Position numbers and translations under genes: made by a program. From Gliomastix tumulicola (lineage: Eukaryota > Ascomycota > Sordariomycetes > Hypocreales > Bionectriaceae): a stretch of DNA of 64,000 bases. Positions 11,318-24,369 of this stretch are shown one piece after another. The DNA lies in NCBI GenBank assembly GCA_001599755.1, contig BCHX01000004.1, forward strand, positions 4,340,001-4,404,000, given 5' to 3'. The notes beneath the pieces are model-generated. The model had not been told where the DNA came from and ran no database searches. It was given only the letters and a program-made list of their open reading frames with translations. Each line of letters starts with the position of its first letter. Position 1 is the stretch's first letter.

Positions 11318-13842
11318 GGTCTGTGTACCTCTATCCTGTGCCTCGATTCTGTGTCTCGAAGGCTCAAAGCTGGTACGACGCGAGTTCGCTGGCCTCGCAA
11401 TGCAGGGAGTCTTGGTGATGAACCGTGCCGATCCAAAGGTGGTGCAATGCAACTCGAGATTGCCCCAAAGTAGTCGACACCGGAAGGCTGTTGGACTGAA
11501 TGTGCTGGTGTTGCTCAATGCTGATCGATACTTGTAGCTAACCACCGAGCACAGAAGTGGCAAGCGGGAGGGAGCGACTTATATGTCTATTCAGCGTTTT
11601 AACGCCCGTGTTCAGGGCCCCGGGAAAATTATAGCATCGGGCCAATCTTGCTGTCAATAAGCAGTCCTACGACACCGGGAGATAGCTAGCCCACCCCTTT
11701 TCGATGAGCGATCCATGTGGTTCGCATGGTTCGCACCAACAGAGCCGCCTGCCTTCTGATTACGAACGTCAATTCCATCTGATACTCCCAAAGGCCTGCC
11801 CCGGTACCAATCATTGATCATCTGGGCACAACTCGGAGTCTAGCCTGGAGGGTGAACATCTGCGTTTAACTCAAGTTGGCGCCTGCCTAGGGTTGCCCTG
11901 GCGGTGGCCACCTCACAATCGACTCGCCAGGCGACAGGCATTGACAATTGTCAGGCCCGGTCATAGAAAGGGGGTGTGGCTATTGTCTCCCCAGTTGTGG
12001 CATTGACAGACCTTGCCCCAACGTCTTCGGAGTTAGGAGGCGTGGGAGGGAACCACGACTAGATGCACGGTATCAGTGCACCTCCCTCGGGAACCCTCCT
12101 CCCACCCCCCGGGACTAGACTAAAACACCCCGGAAGCGAAGAGTTCTGTGCAGGGTCTCCTTCCTCGACGTACATATCAGCTCTAGCCTTGGCCTTGGGG
12201 CCTCAGCTGGTCATGACTCCCCACTTGGGAAAGAATTCTCAAGAAGGATGATCACGAATTCGCGATTATGGTTGGCTGCAGGGCGACGCATGGTATTTTG
12301 CCTTGCATCCGGCCGCATATTTAACGGCCAGCACATCCTGCATGTTCGTTGAGCAGGCCAGGGGGGCTGACGTGTATGGCCGCGTCACATGATGAATTTG
12401 AATGGCCACCTTCCCAACCATAACAAACCAACCTCTCCCTATAGGGCTTCGATGATGATACTGGATGACAAGAAAAAGGCGTCTACACCAACCGGCGGGC
12501 CCGTCAGGCAAGCACCCGACGAGCAAACCCGTCCCTAGCGCTCCATCTGAGACACGGAACAGCGAGGAACGGGCCAGCGCGAAGCGCTGGTGCTTACACA
12601 GGATGGGATGGATGCCTGGGTCTCTGTGCGACACCCAGTTGACGAATGATTGCGAAATAACCGCCGATAAGCCCAGGCGTCCTGATGAAAATTCAAATAA
12701 AGTAATAACGTCCAAAGATGCAAATTCCGGTGTCTCCAGGGCCACGGGAATACGAACACACTCACCTTCCTAAAGCAACACGCTGCAGATCGAAGGCCGG
12801 AGGGGTCGACGCAAGTCACCGCCCCCTTGAGATAGTGCCTTGCAAGTACCTAGCAGGAGGGCCCTGTGATCACATTACCCGGACATGCTGTGTGTTGTAC
12901 ATGCCTGATCCCGTCACAGGGTCATGCAAGGCCACGTCCAAGTCCGAAAATTCTGGATGCCAGTGGCGAGACTGGGAATATGCCGGACAGTGATGTGAAT
13001 ACGGTTATCTATGGTATCATTGTTCCCCTGGTCTCATCCGATCATCTGTGGTGAACAATTACAGCAGGGTAGGTCAATTGGCACCGTTCCATTAGACACC
13101 GACGGGAGACACTGACGTGAGGCGCTTCTCGCGCTTGCTAGCCGCGTGTCTCGCCACCAGATAACGGTACGACGTGCCTCAACGAATGAAAAGATGAATA
13201 AATGTCATGCAGAGTGTAATCTGCCTTGCTATGACCTAGTGCGACAAGGCAGAAACGTGGCCGTTCACCACACATGAAACTCTGACAGGCCGCCCCGGCC
13301 ATCTTAGGGCTGAACCTATAGGGTAGGAATAGTAATCAGCCGTCAGCCTAAGCAAGATCCTCGCAAGCCTTGCCCGTCATTTCACTCTCTCCCCTTCCTC
13401 CCTCCCTTTCCTGCCCGCTCCCAGGGATCGCACGTCCTCCTCAATTTGGAACACTCGGCCATTGAGCGTCGAGAAAACAAGCACATTTCGGTAGACCTGA
13501 AACAGACCACGAACCCCGTTGCCTCGTCTATTTTCTTACCCTCCCGGACCGGCCGAGTTTTTCGGGGGCGATGAGGTGTTCGGAGGTGGAAAGGGGGGAG
13601 AGGGGAGGCTTCGATGGTGCTCTCCGCACCCCATGGCAGCTGAAAGGGACAAAAATGTGAAACAAGGCTTTGGCTCCTCACACACACCGAAAATAAACGT
13701 CAGGTTTGGTCCGACCTTCCCAGAATGGCTTAACGGTAAGCCGTACCCCGACTGGAAGAGCCGTGCGAGCCTTCATGCAACGTTTATTAGTGCCAATATG
13801 ATCGCCTTGCCTTGCTCCTCCACGAGGCTCCTGGCAGGGAAG

Positions 13843-13858
13843 CCCCCCCCCCCCCCCC
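13843..13858. repeat. Poly-C homopolymer (16 C)
   Basis: A run of 16 C on the plus strand in the gene-poor region. It is one of four C-runs of 13 or more in the window, all on the same strand. Confidence 0.85.
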
Positions 13859-16082
13859 GGCTCCGGTGATGCCCCTTATTCGTGCTCACAAGCGAATATA
13901 GGGGGTGGGCGGCGATCAGAACACCCGGAGAGCCTCGTCGTGGGGACACCCAGCAAGCTCGCATGAATGTCAGAGAGCTGTCTCGAAGATAGGATAAGAA
14001 GGAGGGCGCCCAACAGTTCAGCACCGTTCGACGCAGGGTGAAGCCTCCTCAGCCCCCCCCCTTATCGTCCTCTTCAAAGCCTCCGACGACCTGGTTCCTC
14101 GGCTGTTTGTCCACGTGGGAGCTGTTGAGCACAGCAATAAGTCCAGCGGCCGCTGCCTGTCGGGGATACAGCCACCTGAAGGTGGATTGGGCGGTGTTTG
14201 ATGTTTCGGAGGGTTTGTTTCCCGTCTATGTGTTCTGATCTCGTGGCTCGATTTTGAGACGAGCTGATCTGCAGGAGGGCCTGGACGAGACTGAGGTTGG
14301 CATTCTACAAAAGTTCACCGCCCTTTGTCCAGGCGAGGGCCTCGGTCCCGGCGCCATCATGGAGCCCCGACGACGTTGTTGACATTGAGAGAGACGATGG
14401 AGGGGGGGTGGTGATGGCGATGCACAGCCATGGAGAACCGGAGTGGAAGGTATTGAAGGGCCGAGACGACTTGTGCCCGGGCACCGTGGGTTGTTGACAG
14501 GCATCACGCGGCGGTGCTTCGTGAGATGCGATTGGATGAAGCGATGGCTGTGGCCGATGATATCCTGGGGCGTTTGAGCATCGAACGTGTTGCATATCGC
14601 ATTGATGGAGAGGTTTGAACCTTTGTCTTCTGCTCATCATCGATCTGAGTGCCTGGGCGACCGCGATGAAGCTGGCGGGTTCGGGCGTAGACCCCTTACC
14701 CTAGCGACAGCCCAGGGACGTGTCTGTAGAAGGGCGATGATGAGGAGACATCGACGTGAAGAGCCTATCCCAGACAGTGACCGCCGAAGTCATGCCGACG
14801 AAGAGAGCCTAGGCGACATTGGCATCGCTCACGAGTGTCGTAGAAGGAGTGGTAGAAGAGGCCGATGCCTCATTATGCGTTCACGTCGCAGTGCGCCGAA
14901 GCACGCATGTTCCACGTGGTATAGATGAACCTCTACACTGACATTCAAGTGAACAGGAGAGCCAATAGCTGGCATGAAAAACTGTCGTTCCGTCCAGGCA
15001 AAAGAGGTCAGCACAGCTCTGGGACGACGGGAGTCGGGGCCTCGATTCAGGGCTCGTATCGCTCACGACGACCTTACAACGATGCCATACTAGTAGTGTA
15101 GCCAAACATCGGACAGAAATGCAGAGGCTGTGTCCCCTGTGCTACCCTGAGGCCTCCATCCCTCATTTTCCTCAGGTAAGATGACGCACCGCTCGGGACG
15201 GTGAGGCTCAGAGTCCAACTGCTGTGTCACGTAGGTTCAAGCTACCAGTGGAACATGCGCCATGTGACCGAACGACACACCACAACCGTCACACGAAGTG
15301 TGGCTGGTCGTGCAGCCCTGTACACATCTAAGTTTAGACGACTCTGGACGAAGTTCACGGGGAGGGGGCTCGTATGAAGAATACGGCCCTCTAAGCTCAG
15401 GCTGGCGAGACCCGTTAGGTGGGAGGGAGAGCTAACCGGGAGGTTGGGCAGACGAGTCCATCGGCTCCATGGCACAAACGCATCAGCAGACCCAAGCACA
15501 CTTTCGTATATGAAAATTGAAAGACGACTCGGCCGGGAATCATGGTTCCGAGCCCAGCCCCCGCCATTTGGTGGCTGCCAACCAACGGGATGGACGAGAG
15601 AGGGACGAGCCCACTAGGGCTGCATGAGCCATGCATGAATACGAGAGGATGAGCTCATGAGGGGCGGCGATGCTTGGAGGCATGATTGGATGAGCTGGCT
15701 TCCTGAACCTGGCCAAAAAATCGATGGCTGGCTGCCCAGCAACACGCAGCAGTTTTTTTTGGGTTCCCGTAGCGGTGTGCAGGTCGACCGTTCTGGCCAT
15801 TGTTCACAATGCAGAACAATCAATGTTCTCTCAATGCCAAGTGCGGAGGCTGGCATGAATGGGATGACGAAGAACTTCCGTAATGCCTCTAGATAGATAG
15901 GCACGACACGAGGAGCAATGATCGCTGGCTCTAAGGAACGTCTTTCCCTGGCTGACGGTGGGAGCCCGACTGTGAGCCTACCGAAAGAGTAGGCCTCGTA
16001 CAAGCAGAGGGGAGGCCCGGTTTCCCACCCGGTCGGGCGGCCGGGGGCCAGAAACTTGGTCAGGCAATGGGCCGTATGGACA

Positions 16083-16104
16083 GACCAAGACCAAGACCAA
16101 GACC
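16083..16104. repeat. GACCAA hexamer tandem repeat
   Basis: GACCAA is repeated three times and followed by a partial fourth unit. A short simple repeat, not within a supported gene. Confidence 0.6.
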
Positions 16105-18970
16105 ATGGAAGAGGAGGGGGAGGCTCTGTTGCCCGTAACTCCTCATCGCATCGACGTCAGTCACACGACGAGGGAGAAAATCCGTCAGTGTTGTTGCTTC
16201 TCATCCGTCTTCCCCGTCACGTTTGCCGATGATCCGTACGAGAAGACGAGAGAAAAGGACCATCCCTGCGGACTGGGTGGGACCGGAGGTAGGCGACATC
16301 TCGATGCGCTCCGGATATGATGTATGGCTATGCACATCTTTTGGGTGCCATGCCGGTGGTTCGATAGAGGAGAAAAAAAACCAAACCAAAAAAGCCTCGT
16401 AGCAAACAGAGCGAGCAAGCGAAGGGACAGAAGATGTGTGTGGAGGAGAAGGTTGGCTTTCTCGTATTCAAGCATATATCGTGCATAGCTTGGGTTGAGT
16501 CATAGCGAATCAGGACGCAGCGATTTCCGTCTCTCCCCACAATATCTGTCCCCCGTTCCCTGTTTTTTCCCTCCTGTTGTCTTTCTGCTGGTTGCTGGGC
16601 TTCCAGAAAACCCACTCCTGGACCAGTCAGTCATGTCGTTGGTCAGAGGCTCTAGGCGTATGTCATCACGAGGGAGCAAACGCACCACTGGTGGTGTTTT
16701 TGTGAGCTTATCTTTATATTGAGCCTAAAAATAATCATCTCAAAGGAAAACAGCACATGTGCTGGGAGGAGTCTAGAACGATGCAGGTCTGGCAGAGGAA
16801 GAGACAAGGAGGCGTTTGCCTCCTCCTCCCAATGGATCACGGAACTGAATCAATTGATTTCAGGTCATGCAAGGGCACTTGCCAGGCTGTGAGACAGACC
16901 AGCTTAGCAAGCACCGAGACACCGCCCTAAAAAAAAAACACCGCTTGAGCCTCAGCTCTCAAAGCCGCCGATCTTCTCGCAAAAGTCGAGCAGTCCCATC
17001 GCACCTCAATGACGATCCGATCTGTCTGTCGTGTAAGCATGGATTTGGTGCGGGAGGGAAGAGGGGCAGAAAACGGGGACTTCCAGGCCCCGAAAATATC
17101 AAAAGGACCGCCAGCGCAAGAAAACCTCCTCATGCTATGACGAGAGAATGAATGATGGGCCGATCGGGGAGCCGGATGACTACAAGTTCCCTGTTTTTTT
17201 CTTCTCTTTTTTTCTCTAGACTCGGGATTTTTGCACGAGGCTCGCGTGCGATGATTCTTCCTCGTTCCGCCTTTTTCTCCAGGTCAGCTAGGAGAAGGTT
17301 TGGACTGGCCGCCGTTTAGATCATGAGCTAGCAGGGGGACGTTCTCCGTGTGCCGAGCTTGCGAGAAGGTGAGACTCTCTCTCACTGTGCAAGAAATACG
17401 GAGTAGGTACATCCTGGGGAAGCAATTACAATCACGTTACGAGAACGACGAAAGAAGCCGGACATCCAAAAGTGCTCAGGCCTGGGAGCATGGGCAGTGC
17501 GCCTGGGTGATGGGTTCGCATATAGGTCGTGAATTCTATTATTCATATTTCATTTCGGAACTTCGCTGGGCAATTTGGTTGGCGCCGTGGCGAAAGGGGA
17601 AGAATGCAACGTGCCACGACTGGCGGCAAGCCACAATAGGCATTTAGTTGTCACAAACGTCTAATTCCCCCTTTTCGGGAGCCCAACGCCCTGCTCTGTG
17701 CTTAGACATCAGTCACCCTGTTACTCTCCGAAGCCGAAAGGAATGAGACACTGCCCGTGCACAATGGATTGAACGCTGCTTGTTTGTTTCGTTTGGTATT
17801 GTCTCGCCTCCGCCCCGTGCCTATGTCCGTGGCAAAGGGGGGGATGGAAGCCCCTGAGGAACAAAGAATCACAGGCTCGGGGAAATCCTCGTCTGTTTTT
17901 AGAACGCCCAATGGAACCCTTGGGCCGGATCCAGCAGGTGCGCTGGCCCAAAATTCATGCTGTGATCCGAGAGTTAAGATTGCGCTGCCATGTGCGCTTC
18001 CACATGCCTGCCACGTAGGAGCCCGTCGCTGCGACCCTAACAAAGATGAGGCCTGCTCCTTTGAAGGGCCTAGAATGGGAGCTTCCCCAGTCGTACGACG
18101 ACCGGTCAGGTAGAGGGATTGGTCTAAGCCTCCAGGGTTCACGGTCGTTGCTCAACGGCGGCTGTTGTGGACGGAGATACAGGGTGGTAGAGGGAGACAA
18201 GGGAAGTCGGCCGGGCTGTGTGTACTCCGTACGAATTGGGTTTTTGTCATACGGTCTGGTGGTCTCACTCTCACCAAGCCACGACGCAAGTCCAGCCGTG
18301 AACATGATTCAGACCACAACACTTCCGTACGAGTGGCCGTACCTCGGACCGGAGGGGTCCAGTCTATGACGGAGATGCGAGGCACCTTTCTCAGCAGACG
18401 AAAAAGAAAAAAAGGGCAAAAACACGATGCACCGACCCGACTGTTGCCAAGCCCTGCAAGGGGGGGCTGTCAGGGGTTTAGCTGGCATCCCTCGCGGCCA
18501 ATCGCCTGCCTCCTTGGACGGCAGAGGCTCCTCTATGACCAATCACGGCGCCCGCCTGGCCGCTCAGGACGAAACGCCGGCGCATCTGCAAGAGTGCATT
18601 GGCAGGACCCAACCTCGTATTTTGTCCCCGACGGACGCTGGCAGCCATCGTGGAGACTGGTCGCGGGCTCTCGGCACCCTCGTCTAGCAATGATGCCTGC
18701 ATCCTCCTCGTACCGCTGGCTTCTCTCCCTCTCTCTCTCTCGCTGTTCGGCGTGGCGCACATCACAGGGGAGGGGAGGAGGAGGGCCAAGCGCCGCCTGG
18801 CCTGCCGCCTGGCCGGCTTGGGACGGTGGATCGTGCTCCCACTTGGATGGATGGATGGTGGATGGGATGGACCGACTCCTTGCGTTGCGCGCGCCGCTGC
18901 CCGTTGTGTTGCATCCGCTTGGTGTTGGGCATTGGGTGGCTCGTGTTGTCCGGATGGCTGGAGCGAGTGT

Positions 18971-18977
18971 TATATAG
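18971..18977 (+). promoter_or_regulatory. Candidate TATA element of the wall protein gene
   Basis: TATATAG lies about 220 bases upstream of the ATG at 19196, followed by a pyrimidine-rich stretch (18988-19034) typical of fungal transcription start regions. Confidence 0.4.
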
Positions 18978-19195
18978 ACGCTCGTCGTCCCTTCTTCCTC
19001 GCGGCCTTCCCCCCCTCCTTTCCCCTCTTGTTTCCTAGTCTTGTTACTCGTTACGTTTGACGATAATAGCCTGTGCTGGTTTCTATCAGCAGTCATTCGC
19101 TCATACCATACTTTCGTTTATGCTTCGAGTCCACTAGTGTTTCATTATACATTCGCTTTTCTGTGACGACCACCACGACAAGAAGACAAGGAACC

Positions 19196-21151
19196 ATGAA
19201 GGGCATCTTCGTCCTCGGGGCCATGGCCGCCGTGGCCTCTGCCACCCACTGGCCCGACTGCGAGCAGAACAACTGCTACCGCAACCTGGTCGACGACAGG
19301 TTCAAGGAGCTCGGCGAGTCCTTCTGCTTCGAGTTCCTCGCCGGCACCACCACCGCCCCCGAGGCCATCCCTACCGAGTTCTCCAACTGTGAGTCGGGTG
19401 ATATCAAGGTGAGCAAGGTCTCGTCGGCCTGCTCCTGCATCACCTACACGGCCACTCACGTGCCCACCACTACCTCGTCCGAGGACTGTGAGACCACCAC
19501 CACTGAGGAGCACACGCCTCCTCCTCCCACGACCACGGAGGACTGTGAGACGACGACCACTGAGGAGCACACTCCCCCTCCCGAGACCACCACGACGGAG
19601 GACTGTGAGACTACCACCGAGACTCCTCCTCCTGAGACCACCACGAGCTCGGAGGATTGCGAGACCACCACCACCACGGAGGAGCACACTCCCCCTCCCG
19701 AGACTACTACTACTAGCTCGGAGGACTGCGAGACCACTACTACGGAGGAGCACACTCCTCCTCCGGAGACCACGACGACGACGGAGGACTGCGAGACTAC
19801 CACCGAGACTCCTCCTCCCGAGACGACGACCACCACTGAGGACTGTGAGACTACCACTGAGACGCCTCCTCCTGAGACCACTACTACGACTGAGGACTGC
19901 GAGACCACCACCACCTCCGAGGAGCACACTCCTCCCCCGGAGACCACGACGACGACCGAGGACTGCGAGACGACGACGGAGACTCCTCCTCCTGAGACTA
20001 CCACCACCTCGGAGAAGGAGACCACCACCGAGACTCCTCCCCCCGAGACCACCACCACCACTGAGGACTGCGAGACTACCACTGAGACTCCTCCTCCCGA
20101 GACCACCACCACCACCGAGGATTGCGAGACTACCACCACTGAGACTCCTCCTCCGGAGACCACTACCACAACTGAGGACTGCGAGACTACCACTGAGACG
20201 CCTCCTCCTGAGACGACCACCACCTCTGAGAAGGAGACTACTACCGAGACTCCTCCTCCCGAGACGACCACTACTGAGGACTGCGAGACTACTACTGAGA
20301 CTCCTCCCCCGGAGACCACCACCACTGAGAAGGAGACTACCACCACCACCGAGGACTGCGAGACTACTACTGAGACTCCTCCCCCGGAGACCACCACCAC
20401 CGAGAAGGAGACGACTACCGTCACCACCACGGAGGACTGCGAGACCACGACCACTGAGGAGCACACTCCTCCTCCTGAGACCACCACCACCACCACCACC
20501 AAGGAGCACACCCCTCCTCCTCCCGAGACTACTACCACGGAGAAGGAGACGACCACTGAGTGGACCACCTCGACCATCTACACCACCACCTGCATCACCA
20601 TCACCAGCTGCCCGCCGGAGGTGCCTGACTGCCCTGGTACTCCCACCACCATCACCGAGACCATCCCGGTTACCACCACCGTCTGCCCGGTCACCAGCAC
20701 CGAGGAGGTTCCTCCCCCTCCTCCTACTCACGAGGTTCCTCCTCCCCCTCCCACCCACGAGCAGCCTCCTCCTCCTCCTCCCACTCACGAGGTGCCTCCT
20801 CCTCCTCCTCCTACCCACGAGCAGCCTCCCCCGCCTCCTCCCACCGAGGTCGTCCCTCCTCCTCCTCCTCCTACTCACGAGGTTCCCCCTCCTCCCCCTC
20901 CTACTCACGAGGTCCCCCCTCCTCCTCCCTCCACCGAGGTCCCTCCCCCTCCTCCTCCTCCTTCCACCGAGGTGCCCCCTCCCGTGGAGTCGTCGACCAC
21001 CACCCTCGTCACTCTCCCCACTGTCGAGATCCCCACGGAGCAGCCTCCTGCTCCTACCACGACTCCTCCTCCCACCGGTGCCGCCGCTCGTGTCGGCAGC
21101 ACCCTGAAGATGGTTGCCGCCGCCGCCGGTATCGCCATCGTCCTTCTCTAA
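19196..21151 (+). CDS. GPI-type Thr/Pro-rich repeat cell-wall protein
   Basis: Single exon, 651 residues from the ATG in GGAACCATGA; codons further upstream lack a signal peptide. Residues 1-16 (MKGIFVLGAMAAVASA) are a secretion signal. An N-terminal cysteine domain (about 17-85) shows DCEQNNCYR, SFCFEF and SACSCITYT, a layout common at the N-terminus of fungal secreted proteins. Then comes a long Thr/Pro region with 15 copies of EDCETTT alternating with TPPPETTT and some EKETTT units. A segment IYTTTCITITSCPPEVPDCP, of a type seen in wall proteins, leads to about ten copies of a THEVPPPPPP-like unit. The C-terminus, PTGAAARVGSTLKMVAAA and a hydrophobic tail, fits a GPI-attachment signal. Heavy O-mannosylation, wall anchoring and disulfide cross-linking are inferred. 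A role in adhesion is possible but unproven. Confidence 0.85.
   Translation: MKGIFVLGAMAAVASATHWPDCEQNNCYRNLVDDRFKELGESFCFEFLAGTTTAPEAIPTEFSNCESGDIKVSKVSSACSCITYTATHVPTTTSSEDCETTTTEEHTPPPPTTTEDCETTTTEEHTPPPETTTTEDCETTTETPPPETTTSSEDCETTTTTEEHTPPPETTTTSSEDCETTTTEEHTPPPETTTTTEDCETTTETPPPETTTTTEDCETTTETPPPETTTTTEDCETTTTSEEHTPPPETTTTTEDCETTTETPPPETTTTSEKETTTETPPPETTTTTEDCETTTETPPPETTTTTEDCETTTTETPPPETTTTTEDCETTTETPPPETTTTSEKETTTETPPPETTTTEDCETTTETPPPETTTTEKETTTTTEDCETTTETPPPETTTTEKETTTVTTTEDCETTTTEEHTPPPETTTTTTTKEHTPPPPETTTTEKETTTEWTTSTIYTTTCITITSCPPEVPDCPGTPTTITETIPVTTTVCPVTSTEEVPPPPPTHEVPPPPPTHEQPPPPPPTHEVPPPPPPTHEQPPPPPPTEVVPPPPPPTHEVPPPPPPTHEVPPPPPSTEVPPPPPPPSTEVPPPVESSTTTLVTLPTVEIPTEQPPAPTTTPPPTGAAARVGSTLKMVAAAAGIAIVLL
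19484..20560 (+). repeat. Coding tandem repeat EDCETTT / TPPPETTT
   Basis: Degenerate in-frame repeat of about 45-60 nt units within the wall protein gene. The protein sequence is conserved from copy to copy, while synonymous third positions vary (ACC/ACG/ACT for Thr), pointing to selection on the protein rather than recent copying. The same bias leaves long antisense frames open. Confidence 0.8.
20701..20995 (+). repeat. Coding proline repeat (THEVPPPPPP units)
   Basis: About ten units of THE or STE followed by V/Q and five to seven prolines, forming an extended polyproline stalk before the GPI signal. Confidence 0.8.
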
Positions 21152-24100
21152 ACGAGATGAGTTGACCAGAGAGTCTCATCTCACTTACGATCCTTTAATC
21201 GACAAGTTTCAATCAAGACAAAAGAAAAGACAAAAAACCACGATCAAAAAAACTTAGAAACGGGGAGGAACAGAAAAATTGAGCCATCGATTTAATTACT
21301 CTTCTCACTGTACATAATTATTCTTCTTCTTCATTCTGGGCCTTGTGGCAGCCCGTTGGGATTTTTTTCGGGGGGGGATTTCGGTTCAGGGCAACATGGA
21401 TGATGACAGGACAAGGGGACGACACATTCTTAATCATAGTCTTAACTCTTGCAACAACATGTTTCAATAACGATGGCACAAAATGCCCGTTCGCTCATCT
21501 CGTTCTGATAAGCTGTGCTTGCAGTGCCTTTGTTTTCTCTATCTAGTCTTTGCCTGTGACTCAAGTCCTAAAATTGTCAGTAGCTTGTGGTGGCTGTAGT
21601 ACTGCTGTCGTCATGAGGCTTGGCGAGTGAATCATCGTCTTGATCATTCAATAAAGTGATGAGAAGAACGACACTCGCAAGCGCTGAGTAAGATTGTGGC
21701 GGTCGAGGCAACCAATGAGTGCCAGGTCTAATACGTGAAAGGAGTGACATAACAAAGGGAGCATTGTTTATGTCACCTGCGGTAAGGCGACCAACTCTGG
21801 TCCGCGCGCTTAAAATGTGGCTGGGCGCTTAGGAGCAGCCGGAGATTGCTCGCGACCAGAGAGGCGATTTGTGAGATGAGTTCATTGGACGGGTGTTCAT
21901 CGGCTCGGTTCTTTGCCAAATGATGGTTTTAGTCCGACATGTCCATGGTGGTTGGACTGCAGGTAGCGTGCTCGCTCATGACCATTGTCGTTCGGTTCTG
22001 CTCACTAAAGATAGCAATGCAGCACGTCACAAGACGAGGGGAGAGGGCTGTGGAATGGAATGAAGTATCGCCGTTGTTGGAAACCCTGGTTGACGTCGCT
22101 TAAGTTGGCTTGTCTAAATCAGGGAACTGCAGCGCTGCAGCGCACGGGTCGTGTGCCCTTGTTTTCGCAAACTGGCGGCGATTTGCCCTTGCTTCTCCCT
22201 CTCCCAGGAACTCCGATGGCGATGAGCTGGCAGGCTTGGATGCGGAGTGAGCAGGGGACGGGGGACGGGTGGCATCGGTCATGTCCGAGAGAGAGGCGGT
22301 TAGTAATACAGGGGAGAGAGCGAATAATAGCACTGGGCTGGTGCGGACAGGGTTCTCGGGGGAGAGAGGAGGCTAGAGCAGGGGATCCGGGAACGAGTGA
22401 GGGAAAGTGTGGCTGAGGCATCGAGCAAGCCGAGACCGTTACCTCACATGAGCGGTTTGGACTCTCCGGACCTTGCGCTTTGTGTGTGAACGAAAGATTG
22501 GCGGCGTTTTCCAGTGCCGGCTCTGCTAAACCGAACCTTGAGCTTGCTGGTGCTATTTTCGGTGGCCCTTCACATTAAACTCAAGCGATGAACGTGACTC
22601 TGCCGATGCTTGCTATCTTGAGTTCAACGGCTCCATGCTGGACTCACTGGGTATCCTGGAATAGAAACGTTTAATTGGGTGATGCTAACTGCTGACTGAC
22701 TGGGAGGTCACTAGCCACACTTGCCACAGCGAGGATGATGTGGGACGATAGGGCTGGAGTCTGGACCGTAAACCAGATCTACGACATTTGACGCAGATTG
22801 ATTGAGAAGCACGTCCATAACGTGATTCCCAGACGCAAGATGGAGGAGCTGTTTCGCTTTCAATTGGCTGCTGGCTAAGTTGGCAGGTCGCATCTGTGTG
22901 CCTTACCCACAGAATGGCGGACTGCCCAATCACCGGACTGCTCCGACCAGCTGAGAGTCGCACCCGTTCCAGCGGCCGGGCTCTCTGCAACAAGAATCAT
23001 GCGCGGCCCAGCTGCTGGCCCGTCCGGAGCAAAGCATGCGGCGATTTTCTCATTCGCATTTTCTCCGACGGGCAACGCACTGACGCATGTAGAGACAATG
23101 CGCGCGTGTGCGGGCTGTCAGAGTCGCAACGAAAATGCCCCCCCTTGTCTGGACTCAGACCCCAGCGAGTGCCTCGTTGTGGCTGTGCGAAAGACCTTGG
23201 CTCGTGGACATTTGCGGCGTTCAAGCCTCAGGTTCAAGCCTCAACACACACAAGCCACATGTACACACCATCGTGTCCGCTCTGAAACTGCTGCAGGGGT
23301 CCGTATTAGTAGTGCTGACCACCAAGAGCTGGCTGGCCTGACGAGAGATCTCATGTATGCAGGAATTGCCGCAACAGTGAGTGAGAGTGCTCCGGCGGCG
23401 AGCAGCGTCCTGCTTGTTCCTGCCCGTCTGCCACAACGGCGGTTCGTTCCTTCCCTCCCGACGTGATCGAATCGGACTCGGTGGCAAATTAGATGCGCAA
23501 GAGCTCACCCAACACGCTGCTTCCCATCTTTTCGCTCTCAGCCTGAGTGGAGTAGCGAGACAGCCTTTCAGCTCTGTCCCACCACTTTTTACACATTTTG
23601 GAACCTGTAATTTGTTGTGCCTCTCTCTGTAGGACTATCGCGTATGCTGCCAGTGATGCTGGAAAATTCCATCGTCGAGTGTGTTCGTCTGTCCGACGCC
23701 TCTCCCTGCCCTTCCTGTCCTCTCGCTGGTCTCCGTCGGCCAGTGACGTCTTTGCCTTTGGTGGTCAACCCGGCTCAGGAGATCTCCGACGAACAAGCCA
23801 CAACACTACTGAACTTTCGACAGTCCCAAAGCATCCGTCTGTTCACAATGGCCACCAGTAGAGGACGACGAGGCGCAGCACTGACCACCAACAGCGGCTC
23901 TGCAGCGGTGTGCCGGCGTCTGATTGGACAAGCCCCAAACGGAACAGGGGAGATTCACAGCCGCTGGCTAGTCCTTGTGGCTGATTTCGGGAGCTATGAT
24001 GACGTTCTGCTATTCTGCCCTCCTCGGACTGGGGTGCTGCACCGAACTAGGTAGGGACTGTCAGATCCACCACACCACTTCCACCCTCCACTCTCGGGGA

Positions 24101-24369
24101 CCTGCAGGACCATCTCAGACAGCTCCATCATCTTGAGCACCTGCTTCTCAGCCTCTCTCAATGGATATCTCTTTAAGTACGGGCTTCTGCCCGCCTCGAC
24201 TCATGACGATGGTTTGGTTCCCATATAGTCCCACATCATTCATTGATGCGGGGGCACCAACGACTAGCGACAGCTTCCAGCACCGACTCCGACGACACTC
24301 GAGTCCGAACAGACGATCACCACCCTCACGCGACACCCTTACCATCGACTACGCGCAGACGACGTGACA
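21152..24369. other. Intergenic and probable 5' leader of the Clr5-ankyrin gene
   Basis: The first part is the 3' flank of the wall protein gene (A-rich near 21220-21260). The remainder lacks a supported gene; frames such as 22999-23466 look random. The stretch 23600-24369 may be a long leader of the Clr5-ankyrin gene, with several upstream ATGs, including a 94-codon frame starting at 24243 that overlaps the main start. Confidence 0.4.

Larger units (their letters stand above)
11318..19195. other. Gene-poor region of nearly 8 kb
   Basis: No gene could be supported here on either strand. Open frames exist (for example 13519-13869, 14587-14928, 15614-16003 minus, 17702-18142 minus, 18165-18977) but none carries a motif, and they overlap other frames of similar length. 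It holds a 16-C run at 13843-13858 and a GACCAA hexamer repeat near 16083-16104. GGAT/ATGG repeats lie near 18844-18869. The right end is the promoter of the Thr/Pro-rich wall protein gene. A long regulatory region, unannotated non-coding RNA or an undetected multi-exon gene are all possible. Confidence 0.4.

Noticed and set aside
18165..18977. 270-codon plus-strand frame before the wall protein gene
   Set aside because: Arg/Ser/Trp-rich translation of GC-rich promoter DNA, overlapping other frames of similar quality, with no recognisable domain.
19145..20908. 587-codon minus-strand open frame opposite the wall protein gene (and 373- and 539-codon frames nearby)
   Set aside because: It is an antisense or frame-shifted reading of the Thr/Pro repeats. 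Codon repetition removes stops on all frames, and the products are Arg/Gly/Leu or Val/Ser simple sequence. The plus-strand frame has a signal peptide, a Cys domain and a GPI signal.
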